A stretch of DNA of 64,000 nucleotides. It comes from Echinococcus granulosus (Eukaryota > Platyhelminthes > Cestoda > Cyclophyllidea > Taeniidae). Positions 1-12,296 of the stretch are shown here, in pieces. A program made the translations under genes and the position numbers. Positions within the stretch are counted from its first letter, which is position 1. Each line of letters opens with the position of its first letter. The notes under the pieces were generated by a model. The model ran no database searches, was not told the DNA's origin, and saw only the letters and a list, made by a program, of their open reading frames with translations. Location: assembly GCF_000524195.1 (NCBI RefSeq), contig NW_020170396.1, forward strand, positions 1,060,127 through 1,124,126, written 5' to 3'.

Positions 1-1758
1 TGTGTTGACCCAATCGGGCAACTGAGTTTTAATGAATTAAATGTACCACTTTTGACTGCCTAATTTGCATTAACCTTAGCTAATTGCCTCTCTTTGTGTA
101 ACAAGTGCCCAAAATACGTGTGGCATACGGACTTTTTTGTTGGTCAGGCAACCAAGGGCTAGAAGCTGGAGATCTTGCCTTTGAACCTAGCAGCACTTTT
201 AATTCTTAACCTTACGTTAAAGTTCACTCTCTGGCCTTATTTAGCAAGCTAGGTCTCGTTTCCTTTCAATGGCAAAATACAAGTCGTAGCTTGATTTTAT
301 CTTTGTAAACTTTTTCAATGAATGTTCATTTGGCCTAGAAGTTCATTTTGGCAGGTGATACGGTCGTATTTTGTAAAATTACTTGATCAGTTGCAATTTA
401 AAATGTTTTCTTAAAGTTGAATTAAACCTTCCTTCTGTAAAACTAACGAGTTGTTTTGATGTTTGGAGTGTACTGGAGATAGCTCAGAAAGGGACAATCG
501 AACAAGTAAAGCAAAAATAAGAATTGTCACTGGGCTTGTTGCGTGTTGCCCTTTGACCTACGTTCGATTTTGTTCAAATGCTCGACTTCATTCCATGTGA
601 TAATGAACTATGAATCGTGTAGTGAATTGTCAAATGCAAAACAAGTATTCAATCCGCCTCCGAAAGTTTGGTATTTCGAGAATTTCGTGGGCGATCATTT
701 CGTCCTTTGGAACCCCTATTTGGATAAGAATTTTACGTCAAATATTCGAAACACGCGTTTTCAATTTATCTCGTTTTCATCTAGTCGGAAGTTATTTTTG
801 TCGTTCACCTACCAAAGTGCATACAAGTACATAGAAATAATTTTTTTTTAGTCATAAAAGTTTGCATTAAAGCCTCTACTTGTGGTAATTTTTGGTAGAA
901 AGCGATAAAGTGATGCGTATGTTTGTGTGCAATTTACATCACTCCCTCAATTTATCTTTCATTGCATATCGTTCTGACGGCACGAATGACATCTGTTGTT
1001 GAATGTGATGGGCAAAAAATAAAGATTTGTTATCTTTTTGCACGCCTGCTGCTAGCCAAAATGCTCCTGAGATTTCTCATCTAGTTGGGATACATCTTAA
1101 CTACTGTTGTGTGCTATGTTCTCTACCGTCGTATTTTCTTCGTAGTTCATTATTGGATCTATACGATAACCTCCTGTATCTTACAGATATTTGTGGTCTT
1201 CACTCAATGGTGCATCACTAGTTTATGCATTGTAGATGTTCATTTCGGAAGTAGTTGTCTACGGTAATAAAATGCATATTGGTGTGTTACCTAGCGATGT
1301 TGGACAATCTTAGTCATCTAATTTAGGGGTTTTCAGTCAGTACACTAATGGGCAATATTTTTCGAAGATGAAGAAAAGATAATGAATCATTGGGAATGTC
1401 AGCGGTAGCAATGACCGCTATTTGGGCAGTGTATGCGTTACGATACAAATAACTATTAAGTTAGGTAGTATTCTCGGATGTGGAGGCGTATGTGCAAAGG
1501 CTGAAACAATGAATAAAACCTATTATTCCCTAGTTGAGAAAGCATTTGATTGAAATTAATGTACGATATTTAAAAGATAAATTGTCGAGGGTGAAGAGTG
1601 AATTAGGTTTGGGTGCTGTCTTTTTGGTTATTTAAACTACTCGTTCATATCGAATTGACATTGCAGGATAGATAACCACCGACTTATGCTGATCATCCTC
1701 GGTTATGGAGATGGTGGATCTTATTGATTTCCATCTTTTCCTTGATGACAGCTTGCAG
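1..1758. other. Probable intron of the CCDC186-like gene; no exon seen
   Basis: No convincing coding exon, RNA gene or repeat is visible. The short open frames, such as 543-851, lack family similarity and splice context. Because the first recognised CCDC186 exon begins at a splice acceptor (1757-1758), this stretch is most simply an intron of that gene whose 5' exons lie outside the window. Confidence 0.5.
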
Positions 1759-4700
1759 AAGGCTCACGACAGCCTCCTATCGGTGCGCGAGGAGATGGCG
1801 AGTTGTGTGGAGCGCGAAACGCAACTGTCGGAGTTCACGCGGCGCCTGACAGAGCGCAACGCGGGCCTGCAGACGGCGCACCTGGCGACACAGGCGCGGC
1901 TGGAAGCGAGCGAGCGCGCCGTGGGCGAAGCGAGCCGCGCCGCCAAGGAGGCCACCGACCTTCTTCACGCCCTTGAGCAGCGGGCTCGGACCGAACGTAC
2001 CCAGGCCGCCAATACCATCGCTAGCCTTGAGGCGAAAGTAAGTCGCCGTTGGAGACGTCTGCACACTCAGAAAGGTTTCTCTATTGATTTTCTGGACATT
2101 TTTTTCGTTGCACCTAATTTCCAAATATTCTAGAATGTCTTAAACCTTGCGCTATGGTTCAGTTGCCCCAATTAGTCAATATTGCGCTAAGATAGACTTT
2201 GAGCGTTCGGTTATTACTATTAAACCAAGACTAAAGTACTATAAATTCGCAAGAGTGGGACCGCCTCGTGTTGCTAACAGCTAGTCAGCTGACGCGTATG
2301 CACACACTGTCGCCTAGCAATTGAAGTCCTCGTATTGAGGGCCTTATCTGTTTGACTATTTCTTTTGAAGACTTATCAGGGTCCGTGCTCACTTATACGT
2401 AGCTGTTTATAACAGCCTTACCGTTACCCGTCTCTCTTTTCCCTGTCGTGAAGTATCCTTCTGGGCCTCTGATGTGGGTTGGCCCGCATGAAGCTGGTTA
2501 CTTTTTCTGTGGAGCGAATCGTGGCCTTGATAGATATTTTTCATTTCAATGATAGCACAAATTTTCTGTTTCATTGAGGTTTGAACGATGTTCGACTACG
2601 AGCTCACGTAAATCTCTCTTGTCTTAAAACGGTTTACTAAAGTACTGAATGTGAAGTAGCTTAGGGGATCTATATTTTTTATTCATTCATATTTTCCAAT
2701 TTGCAGACATTTCAATGCTACTCAATCGCCTATTTGCATTATTCCCTCCTTTTCTTGACGAGAGATTATTATTGAGTCAGCTTTGAAGGTCGTTCTGCGA
2801 AGATAATTTTGGTTTACGTAAATTTAGTTCCGCTTCACTGCTAACTACTGCGCGGAGCTTGGTGTTCTGATACCTGCTGATAGCTTTTTGTGGGCCTCCG
2901 CAGACTCAGCAATGCGAAGTAGATGCGTTCGCTAATGTTTTGTTGTAGTATTCAATCGGTGAAGTTGGGGTTACCGTTCTCACCGCTGCTACTACTGTAG
3001 AGCTCGAATCACCTCTGGGGGCGTTAAAAGGCAAATAAATCTGATAGTAATAGTACTTTCGGCATGTAGAAGGGCTGGAGGAATTTTAGTGCAGGTGCCA
3101 TAAATACAATTACCGTACCAGTGGCTTGGAGTTAGCGTAAAAAATTGTGGAAGCCTGCATAGCTTAATAGGCGACGAAACCAAATCTTGTCTCATTACCA
3201 CACGGGCATACACGCATTTTAGCCAGATTCATACCATTCGATCTACGCTTGGATGCGCTTACTTCTCTCCCTGTCCAGTACTAAAATGAAATTATTAACC
3301 TAGGCGTGGTGTCGCATTTCGATAAGCAGCCTGCATGGGATTTATGGGGTTGTTTCCCTGATACAGTTTGTTTTCGTTACAAGCTGAGTCTGCATTGATA
3401 GACATTTCACATGAAAAGAAATGCCGAATTAGATTAGTTTCCTGTCACCTGACCGTTGCATGAATCTCTTTTCTTTGTTCGACACTGTTGGCTTTGTCTT
3501 TTTTTTCATTCACGTATGTAAGGTTTCCTTTATTCCAGAAAATCAAGAAGTAATTGGATTTTCTTCTTATTCTTGCAGCGATTTGCACTATCTTTTAATA
3601 TCATAAGATGACACTAACTGTACGATGCATACTGTGCAGTTTCGTTAATCTAATTTCAAGTCTTTGTGTCAGTACGGGTAATGCTCATTAATATTCTTAG
3701 ATATCTGGATTGAGACAATCTGAGGAAGCACTAAAGGTGGAGTTGACTCGTGAGCAAGTAGAGAAGGCGTCGCTCAAACGCAAGCAGCATGCTCTGGATC
3801 GCGAGCTGGCACGTCTGATGGCCCAGCAGCGCAAGCTCTCGCATCAGGTATCGACGAGTGGGCCACCGTATCAAGACGCCACCTTGGATAGGTCACTCAC
3901 CGACTCAAACCTCAGCCTCTCCGCGCCCAACAATACCACCTCAGTGGTAAGACCCTCATGTGACAACTCATGGGTCACTACTATTAGGACGAGTAGACTT
4001 ATTCCTGAAACGCTTAGTATTTATGTGGAGTCAAATCACCCATTGTATTATAAACACATTGTCAATATCAAATATTGAGAAAGAAAGCAGACGACATCCA
4101 TATAACGAAGCTCTGGTGTTTTGTATCTGTTATCTCTAGACGTCGGATCCTTTGAAGCCCTCACCCTCGCCTCCAGTGCTTGGAGACGCGCTGCTTGTGG
4201 CTTCCAAAAATGGTGAAATGGCTGCAACTCATGTGGTCTCAGTGGCGAGAGAAGTGGCTGAGGATAATATCAGGACGCCTGACCTCGAGGTGCAAACTCT
4301 GGAGCCGAACCGGGTGCTCTTGCTGAACAAGATCGACCGCCTCCAGCGCACCAACGTGCGTCTTATGGAGAAAATTGACTTCATGCATGAGCACATTGAC
4401 CAACTGACGCAGGAGCTGCAGAAAAAGTCGCAGATTTTACAAGTAGGTTCTGCCCCCCTTTATTTCTTTTACTCACAGGGACGTAGCGAATTACTCACTG
4501 GTTATCCAACTCCTTGCGTGTAGGCCCTCACGCGCTTTTGTTTCAAACTGAATTATCAGCGTTTTGTTCCTAATGCTTACCTCTGTAATGTGTACGTGGG
4601 AACAAGGAGTGCTTACTTCATTTTTATAAGATGTTAATTTGTGCGCCTGCTCTTGGGATGATGTAAAGTCGAGTCAAGCTTGTGACTTTGCGAGAACGCT

Positions 4701-5665
4701 TTCCCCGGACTAACTCATTGGCTGTCATACTAGATTAATTTTCCTATACCCTTCTTCGTTGACTAGCGGTCTTTGCTTAACAACGACTCTTTTATCCCAT
4801 GTCTGTATTGGACACTGAGCACGAAACGATTGGCGGGGAGGGACGCGGGTTTTGATCTAGTTTTCGAAATAACCAGTAATTATCCGCTACAGTGCACATG
4901 AAATGCCCTGAATGGTGGGCTACTAAAGCACACAGGGCTTCTTACTGCCACAGATAATGTGGATAAATGGGTGAAACATTTTTGCGAAGTAATTTCCCTT
5001 TATTGTCGGCGATGCTTAGCACTGTTTGACGCGAGAGTCAGACAACGAGGGTGCGGCGGTGCCGTCGGCAGTAGACGCGAACAAGCGGCAGCGCATGCGT
5101 CGCGGCGGTACCCTCATGGCGGCGATATTTGCAGGCGAGGGCGATACCACCTCCTCCGACCTCCGCACCTCTCTGCAACTCAATCAAAAACTCCAGTCGG
5201 TGCTCGAGGACACGCTCTACAAGAACCTCACTCTTAAGGTAGACCTAATCTAACCTACGCATTGGATCACATAGCTGTCAATCTCACTAGGTTAACTCTC
5301 CTAATACACCTCTATGGCTTCTTTATTTATGCGTCATATAATTATTTGGCCCTATACACGGATTGACGCGCAATTGTACTTACTTTGCCATCTTATTTTA
5401 TTGAACAGCCCTCTTTTCATAAATTAAGTAGAAAATAGACATTTAGGATGTTTTTTTTTTTACGCCGAACGCAACCACTTTCCTACCAATGTGATACGAA
5501 AAAAGCAAGCCAGATTAGATCTATCTGATTCTGATTCGACTCTTTCTTTAGGAAAACGTCGATACTCTTGCAGACGAAGTTGCAACACTGAAACGAGCCA
5601 ATAAAGAGCTTAAAAGCCTCGTGTCAACCCGATCGGGCCAATTAACAGCCGGTCCTCATCGGTGA
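1759..5665 (+). CDS. CCDC186: CCDC186-like coiled-coil protein, C-terminal part
   Basis: Five exons join in phase 0 throughout: 1759-2037, 3701-3946, 4140-4442, 5020-5238 and 5552-5665 (TGA), about 386 residues. The first two exons are Glu/Arg/Ala-rich coiled coil. Exon 3 carries the family motif of a heptad segment (LLNKIDRLQ, MEKIDFMHEHI) ending in a QKKSQILQ stretch. Exon 4 resumes with LTRES, then an RRGG segment and SVLEDTLYKNLTLK, closely matching what I know of the vertebrate CCDC186 C-terminus. CCDC186 is a peripheral trans-Golgi/endosome golgin-like protein involved in vesicle capture and dense-core vesicle maturation; that role is inferred from family. The start lies upstream of the window, so this is a partial gene. 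All junctions are GT-AG. The 5' limit of the first exon is the least certain, because another AG lies at 1750-1751. The gene ends 295 bp from the convergent CNPPD1 stop. Confidence 0.85.
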
Positions 5666-5774
5666 TTATGGCACAGTCCCTGAGAATCAAACTCATATGC
5701 TGTGACATCTTTTAACTGGTCTCGTTGCCTGTGATAACTTGTTACTATTTTATCGTGACTCAAAAATAACAACG

Positions 5775-5788
5775 CCCCCCCCCCCCCC
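5775..5788. repeat. Poly-C run (14 nt)
   Basis: An uninterrupted run of 14 C lies in the 3' flank of the CCDC186-like gene, before its candidate poly(A) signal. It is a simple repeat, and its exact length may be a sequencing estimate. Confidence 0.9.
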
Positions 5789-5825
5789 TGTTACTCGATA
5801 ACAATGAAACAAGTCCCGAGACTTA

Positions 5826-5831
5826 AATAAA
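5826..5831 (+). terminator. Candidate poly(A) signal AATAAA of the CCDC186-like gene
   Basis: A canonical AATAAA lies about 160 nt after the TGA stop and before the convergent gene's stop, the expected distance for a short 3' UTR. No transcript evidence is available here. Confidence 0.5.
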
Positions 5832-5959
5832 AAGGTGGTTAAAACAGGCACTTCAATGGAAAACTAAGATAGAATAAGAATGCGAGACTCTTATCCCTTC
5901 TCACAATACAGCAGTGTTCAATAACGAACAGAAGTATAGTGGAGCACTTTAGGTCTGTA

Positions 5960-7393
5960 CTAGCTCACTCCAACAGCTAGTAGGGTTGGGCCAAAATATC
6001 GGTTTTGTACAAATGGGTGCGTGCAAGCCGCATTCACGGAGTCATAATACAGGTAACTTTTGAAGACGGGAGAGAAACTGCTTCCGTTAGGTATGGTCTG
6101 GCAGGAGTGGAACTTGGGCGTGGTGTAGTTGAAGCCACCAATGGAAGGAACCGTCAGCTGGTCAGAATGCGAAATGGACGGATCCGGATGTGGTGAGGTG
6201 ATCACAGGAGACGTCGGAAAGAAACGTGATAACAGTAGTTCAATGTGACTATCATCAGAGATTGTTGATAGACCCTGATGAGAAAGGGCAAGAAGAGCGG
6301 CCGCACACACTGCCATGGCCTATGAAAGTGCGGTAACAGATGAATCCTAACTGTTAATGCGCTGCGACCAAGCGTACGCGCTCCTCAAAAATTGCCAAAA
6401 AACTGACAAGATTCAGTTTTAAACCCACCTTGGCCAGCGTCCATCTAGGATGGTCATTCCCACTCTTTCGATCGAAATATCCAGGTGAAATCTTTCTGAC
6501 AATGGAATATGGGTGGTGACGTTTAGACTTGTCACGAACTGCTTTGCCAGGATGTGCAGCGGAAGCAAAGCGATTCATGATAAACTTATTGAAATCGGAT
6601 TGGGAAACAAACAGATTCCAGCCAAGAGCCGAAAAGAAGCGAATTTCCATGACGTTTAATACCTTCAAATCAATATCAAAGTTTGCTGCCCAGGTACCGT
6701 TGGAAGAAGCCTCTTTTGTATCCGCATCATGAAGAAATTTCAAGGCAGCCATCTAAATAGAAGTATTACTCAAAGTTTCGCCACCCCAATAACAAGATTA
6801 TCTGTCATTATTCAAAAGCACCAAAAAGACAATGTTAAAGGTATGAAGTACCCCATGAAAGGCTCACAGTAGCAACAATGAGCAGTTCCGTCGCCGTAAT
6901 TTCGTAAAACAGTAAAGGTTTCGGATCAAGTTGTCGAAACTTTTCGACCAATATTAAGGCCGTGATAAGTGTTGTGGAAGTAACCTCGCTACATCTAGGG
7001 AAATTATGATGGATATCATTTACCTCAAGAATTCCAAAAATGTGTAAATGTCCAGCTTTCCGAGTTGCCGCTCTGTAGCTGAGTTGACAAGATTAATAAC
7101 TGTCTCTGAAAAAAGATGGCAAAAGGTGGGCAGTAAAATTTGACGAATGAAAACATCAAGTAACAGAGATATACAAAATGAGTAACACTGGAGCATACCA
7201 ATGTGTGGCAGGTATTGATATGAGAGACTGAACTCAAGCTATGATTTAAAAAAAACAGTCATTTACATACTAGAGAGCAGCTTTCCGCCTTTCTGGGAGC
7301 TAAAAGACCCAAAAGACGAAGGAGATCCCGCCTTAACGCCCTGTCGCACCAACCGCGCCATACCCGAGCAGAGCCGATTGAGATTAGCCTTGT
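5960..7393 (-). CDS. CNPPD1: CNPPD1-like cyclin-fold membrane protein
   Basis: Minus-strand exons in order: (up to 7393)-7271, 7238-7199, 7105-7024, 6994-6868, 6752-6378 and 6319-5960. Phases agree at every junction from 7271 onward, giving 328 codons from 7238 to the stop. The cyclin box runs from TTLITALILVEKFRQLDP through LLIVAT and MAALKFLHDA to LNVMEIRFFSALGWNLFVS. This is the arrangement of CNPPD1, a Pas1/PHO80-type cyclin domain followed by a hydrophobic C-terminal segment (AMAVCAAALLALS). Family role: a poorly characterised membrane cyclin-like protein. The introns at 7270-7239 (32 nt) and 7023-6995 (29 nt) are extremely short. The 5' exon is unresolved. The phase-compatible frame is open back to 7393 but has no ATG, whereas the ATG at 7361 (minus strand) is in a different frame. 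The true start may need another upstream exon. The donor at 6377 (GTACGC) is non-consensus. Confidence 0.8.
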
Positions 7394-7726
7394 TTATTAT
7401 TCGACGATCCAATGGACTTTTAGTGCAAGCATTTTTAGCCGATAAATGCAGGTCTATGAATTATTTTGCAAATTTCAAATTAAAGAATTGATATGTTGAG
7501 ATTACAAATTTCACTTTTGTAATAAAGGGCTTTTTTGCCTAAAAACTAGCAGCTTTTTTGTCTAAAAACTGTAATTTTTGCATACAAATTTTTATCTTTT
7601 CTAAAGCATCTAGAATTCGATTGCAATGTCATTTTTTCGAATAGCAAATTTGCCTCATGTTTTGGAATATGACATCGTTACTTGCTCCGTATCCGCTGAG
7701 CTGCCGGGCTGTGGTATCGTTTAGGG
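7394..7726. promoter_or_regulatory. Shared divergent upstream region, CNPPD1 / basigin-like
   Basis: About 330 bp separates the 5' end of CNPPD1 (minus) from the basigin start codon (plus), so both genes probably share one promoter region. The stretch is AT-rich and holds two near-identical neighbouring units built on CTTTTTTG(C/T)CTAAAAACT, around 7530-7572. No clear TATA box or known motif could be assigned. Confidence 0.4.
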
Positions 7727-10053
7727 ATGGGGTTGCTTCTGCAGATTTTGACCCTTCTTTCGATTTCCTCGCTTTTTGGAAATGCGATCAAAGGTAGTGA
7801 CATGCCGAAGCTTATTCGACTTCTTAGTGGAATCTCTGAAGAATGTCACTCTTCCCACTTATACGTCAAACCTCCAATACGAAGGCATTCAGTTCCAGAA
7901 ACGTGCAAAAAATGCCTCTATTCGCATCACTTTGAACTTTACAATTATCGATTTACCGTGCAAAGATGTTAAACTCTCATTCAGATTTAACAATAAAACC
8001 ATTGCCGTCGGCAATCCTGGAGATAGGGTCGAGGTTTTTGCTGAGAAGCATTTTGATAGTGCTGGGATGTTGACAAACCTTTTTATTCATCTTGAAGGTG
8101 GTGGTAAATTGCCTCTTCTAAGTGAAGTCTATTTCTAGCCGCAAATAGTGGTATTTATGTTTTGACGGTGGAGGCTTGCGCAGACTCAGAGTCAGCAGAA
8201 GTCCTGGTTCTATGTAAGTTGCTCGTTATACTTTTGTTTCTGGGTATGTAGATAGGTTGCCTCTTTATTCTGCTCCTTATTACTTGAAGAACCGGACGTG
8301 TTCATGGTAATTCTTCCAAATCAGTTTTCTGCTTACACAAATCTGGCTCTGCGTTGGCTTTTTTAGCTGCTCCGATTTTGCCAGTTTACTCAAAACCGAA
8401 GCGAGTGCTACAAGGTGATCCTCTTCGCATTTCTTGTCGGGTATCCAGCTATCCCATTCCCGATAGTGTTCAATGGCTATTCGCTTCCATTCCCATCGAT
8501 CTTTCTGATGATAAAGCGGCGATTTCCGACGCATCGGCTAACCTAAAGCCCATTAGTCCCTCAAATGAAGCGTGGGAGGATGTCACTTTTGCCACAGAGG
8601 ATGGCACCTTGAATGATACCCTTCGATTCAGCGCCATTACCGTTGCCCAAAACGGTCTTTTTGCCTGTAATGTTTCCAACGTACTCGGCACCGATTCGAC
8701 TTTTCTTCTGGTCGGAGTCAAAGGTAGGCTACTTGATGAAAGTTTTGGTTTTAAACTTTTAACAGTAACTGTCTTAATGCGAGTTTTTGCACATACTTGG
8801 CTATGTTAAATGTTCGACATTGCTCTTTTTCGGTAAAATGACGTGGAAGTATGATTTTCATTATGTATTCAGGCCTTTTGTAGGTTCGATTTCACTAACA
8901 CGAAGTCATGGATATTTTTGCACGTATACTGGGCTTTTAACAAGAAGGTAAATGCTCAATACTGTGTAAGGTTGAAGTGCACAGTATGTTGCCTGTCCGC
9001 GTGATACTTAATCATATCGGCCGTCGCGTCCGCCCGTCATGACTGTTGATTCACGATAGTGGCCTATATCTACTTCAGTCGCAGACTTGTCTGGTGCGTG
9101 TGTGAATAGTGGGTTTAGATGCGGATTTTAACACCAGCGTTCGACTTTTTGTGCAAAATAAAACCGTGTTGATTAGAGTTATGTTTGTAGATGCGGCAGT
9201 GCTCAGAATTCGGTTCGCACATACCCTTGTTGATGAAATGTAAATAGAATTAGCTTATGGAGTAAATACACGCTTATCTACGTCCATTCTTGAATTCTCC
9301 CTTTTTTGAAACCACGCCGGTGTGGCTAATCGTATTTCAGTTCATCATAATTTACTACTTGATTACAAGGTCCATCTGGTGGTATGCATTTCTAGTGTCT
9401 CATCTTGATGAATGTCGCGATTCGTATTACTCTCCTATGTTTCTTTCATACTATACAAACTAGTTGTTTACTCAGCCACTTCTTCGCATTTAATTATCTT
9501 TCTTATTAGTAGACTTAGGACTGTGCGTAGGAATCATTTCTACCCAGCTCTATAATTTGGCCTACTAACTTTACACATTTTTATTCGCTGATCTCATCTT
9601 TTCCAAATGCATATACACTTTATTTCGCAGACCGATGGGCGGCTCTATGGCCCTTCATTGGAATAGTGGTTGAGGTGACAGTTTTGGTCGCAGCCATCCT
9701 TCTCTACGAACGCCACCAGATACGCAAGAAGCCTGCTGCTCCTGAAGCCACTGGTAATCCCGATACCGCCTCACCCAATAGCAACGCTGTCGACAAGTGA
9801 GCTGGGCTAAATCTCCCACTTCCTCACGCCTTGTTTTATGCCTGCAGTCATTCAGCATAAATTCTAATTTTGTGGCTTTCAGTACCAATATTCTCATAGC
9901 ATGGTGTGACCTGTTGCGTCGTGCCTTAGCTCGAAAGGCGCCATAGTCGGTTTGCACATTTAATGAACCATCCTGGATTTTCTTTGACACTTGCTTGTTC
10001 ATTTTAGGAACCCCAAGCCAGACGAAGTTCGTCTTCGCAACGCCAGAACATAG
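7727..10053 (+). CDS. BSG: Basigin/neuroplastin-like immunoglobulin-superfamily membrane protein
   Basis: Six exons: 7727-7793, 7828-8103, 8139-8213, 8367-8723, 9631-9796 and 10008-10053 (TAG), 328 residues. The first ~22 residues form a hydrophobic signal peptide (MGLLLQILTLLSISSLFG). Ig domain 1 spans about residues 23-139 and Ig domain 2 about 140-258, with paired cysteines (LRISCRVSS, LFACNVSN) and many N-glycosylation sequons. The membrane segment RWAALWPFIGIVVEVTVLV has the intramembrane glutamate and flanking WAALWPF typical of basigin, neuroplastin and embigin. The short basic cytoplasmic tail ends EVRLRNART, like neuroplastin. Family role: chaperone and partner of monocarboxylate transporters and plasma-membrane Ca2+ pumps at the cell surface. 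Introns 1 and 2 are 34 and 35 nt. The last donor overlaps an in-frame TGA (9798-9800), so an unspliced form would end ten codons after NPDTASPNSN begins, without the terminal tail. Family identity is firm; which paralogue is not. Confidence 0.88.
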
Positions 10054-12296
10054 AGTACCAACACTCATTCTTGCTCATTACAATCGGTTTAGTCTGCTCT
10101 TGGTGATCGACCGGTTCGATTTCTCCCTTCCTGCCATTCCCGTTCGCGTTCCCTCATCGCATTTTGGTGCATTATAAATTCGCTTGCCACTTCAATTTAC
10201 TACACCCGCTCCTCTCTCAAACTCAATTTTGGAACTTCTATGTACTTTCATTCACCGGCTTCGTTTTCCATTCACTTTTATGAATACGAAAAGAGGGAAC
10301 TGAGGTTGTAAGTTTATCTCTCTGATATGAAGGCGGGCTTTGTAAGCTTTGTCTGAACAAGTCTTCTCTAGAACTAAAAAGTGACGAAACGCCGGACCTC
10401 TAGTTTCTGTCACATCAGTGGTTCCTCTGTGGTTCGGTTATGTGGCGGTTTAAAGGTCTAATAAGTGAACATCGGAAGATTGGATTGACAAACTAGGGTT
10501 ATGACGAAATGTAACTGGTCCTGGGTGTTGATCACTTGCAGGATTACTTCTGTGATTTGATGTGGTGTGTGTTTAGGCAACTGGATTGCATGTGTCGGCC
10601 TAACTGGCGTCGCTCACTGATGGTGGCGAGGTCGCGCTGTGCCGAGTGCGGTTTGCGCTCTGCAGCAGATTTTGTAACAGCACAGGACTTTGGCTCGCTA
10701 CATGTAAATAAATTGAACAGTTTCTAACCCTTGGCCATTCAATATAAGATCTCGCATTAAATCTCAATAACAATCTGACGTCACTCGGGGCGTCGAAAGT
10801 CTAGTTAGCTAAGCGTTGCGACCATCCACGTGAATATCATCTGCATGTGACCCTTCTGATTTGTGAAATTTGGTTTGATCAGATGGCTTACAATTGTTTA
10901 GGCATGCCTATGCAAGGGTGTGTGGCGTCATCGCCAGAGCGAGGGAGGGCGACAAATAACTCGTTGAGGGTGCAATTTGCGTTAGGCTTCGAATGGATTG
11001 AATGTGACTCTATTTAGCCCGTCACGCCACTTCCATAGCCTGCAATGTTTGTGTGCATGCATCACAAAAGGCGACTCAATGATTCTGCCGTCGGATGTCC
11101 GCTTGTCCATGTAAATAAAAATCGCCGTTTAATAAACGCAGATCGGTAGGCCTGGATCACTACACCTGGACCAAAGAGGCATGAAGAAAGTTTGTTCTAA
11201 CGCACAATAGTAGGAGTGAATTTCTTCATTAGCTAAACAATGGAAGATCGGCTGAAAAGGCCATTCTGACATTGTAATCTGGGGGTTACGAGGTAAATAG
11301 TTAGGTTACTGTCGGACAAATGTTTTTACCGCTTAAATGGAACGAAAAAAAATATTTGGTGCTACTGATTGACAAAGTCCAGGAAAATTATTTAGCACAT
11401 GTTTTTAGTATCCCCTTCAATAACAAATGCTCAGGCGCAAAGCTACGGACGTGTCCAACCTCATCAAGTCTGCCTGTATCAATAACAAAAAAAATTTCGT
11501 TGGGTGCAAAATAGGCTTCATATTTCCCTGTTCTGAATCAGGGGCTAAGTTTCCCATCAAAGTGGACTGATTACTGCTCATGCAGAACCAAACACGCACA
11601 ACATTTGGCCTAATGGTTGGATTGAAGTTTTAGTGTTTGAAACAGGCAGTTCTTCTTCAAACCACTACATTCTAGGTGATTCGATGAGTAAGTTCAAACA
11701 CTGACCCAAGCACAAATTATTAGCGGTTGAATGGAACAATGCAAAAAAGAATTGACCTCATTCCAGAATAACATGACATCGACCACTCAGAAATGGTGGA
11801 AATATGCTAACATTAGTTCGAACGTGTTTTCATCATGCGAATGTAAAGGGCGAGGTATAATGGATGAAAACGAGAAAAGTTATGGCACTGTCTGAGGCAT
11901 AAATTATCTGCAGGTGGGATTCTTCTTAATTCGAAACAACCAAAATAAACATCTCAAGGCATTTACCGTGTTTCGATTATAAGCTATTTAGACATTGCAT
12001 TTGATTACATCATTGAGGTTTTGAAATGGCAATGACAGACTGTCTACTCCACCGTGTTATCAAGCAGTAATGAGGAGATCCGGTGCTTTATTGCCTTCCT
12101 TTACAGATGACCAAAAGTTACAAAATAAGAATGGTATTTCTAATACCCCACTATTGTGCTGTAATACATGTTTTTGCTCAAATTAGACCTTTTTGGGAGG
12201 CCAGCGAACACATTGGATCAACCTCGTTCCTGAGAAGGTGCCATCAACCCCAGTGGAGAGGATAAAGCTTGATCTCCCCATTAAATTCTTATTATT
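10054..12296. other. Basigin 3' UTR and intergenic DNA
   Basis: The proximal part is the likely 3' UTR, with AATAAA at 10707-10712 about 650 nt after the stop and another candidate near 11116. I see no coding exon or RNA gene in the rest. The frame at 10536-10727 has no recognisable similarity. Confidence 0.5.
10707..10712 (+). terminator. Candidate poly(A) signal of the basigin-like gene
   Basis: AATAAA on the coding strand, about 650 nt past the TAG at 10051-10053 and the first canonical hexamer noted after it. Confidence 0.35.

Noticed and set aside
543..851. 102-codon plus-strand frame upstream of CCDC186
   Set aside because: No coiled-coil character, no similarity and no in-phase splice sites to 1759.
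1764..2124. Minus-strand Arg/Ala/Ser-rich frames
   Set aside because: Antisense shadows of the Glu/Ala/Arg-rich CCDC186 coiled-coil exon.
9797..9800. TGA at 9798-9800 as the basigin stop
   Set aside because: A consensus GTGAGC donor and an in-phase 46-nt last exon with a neuroplastin-like tail make this the likely intron start; kept as a possible retained-intron isoform.
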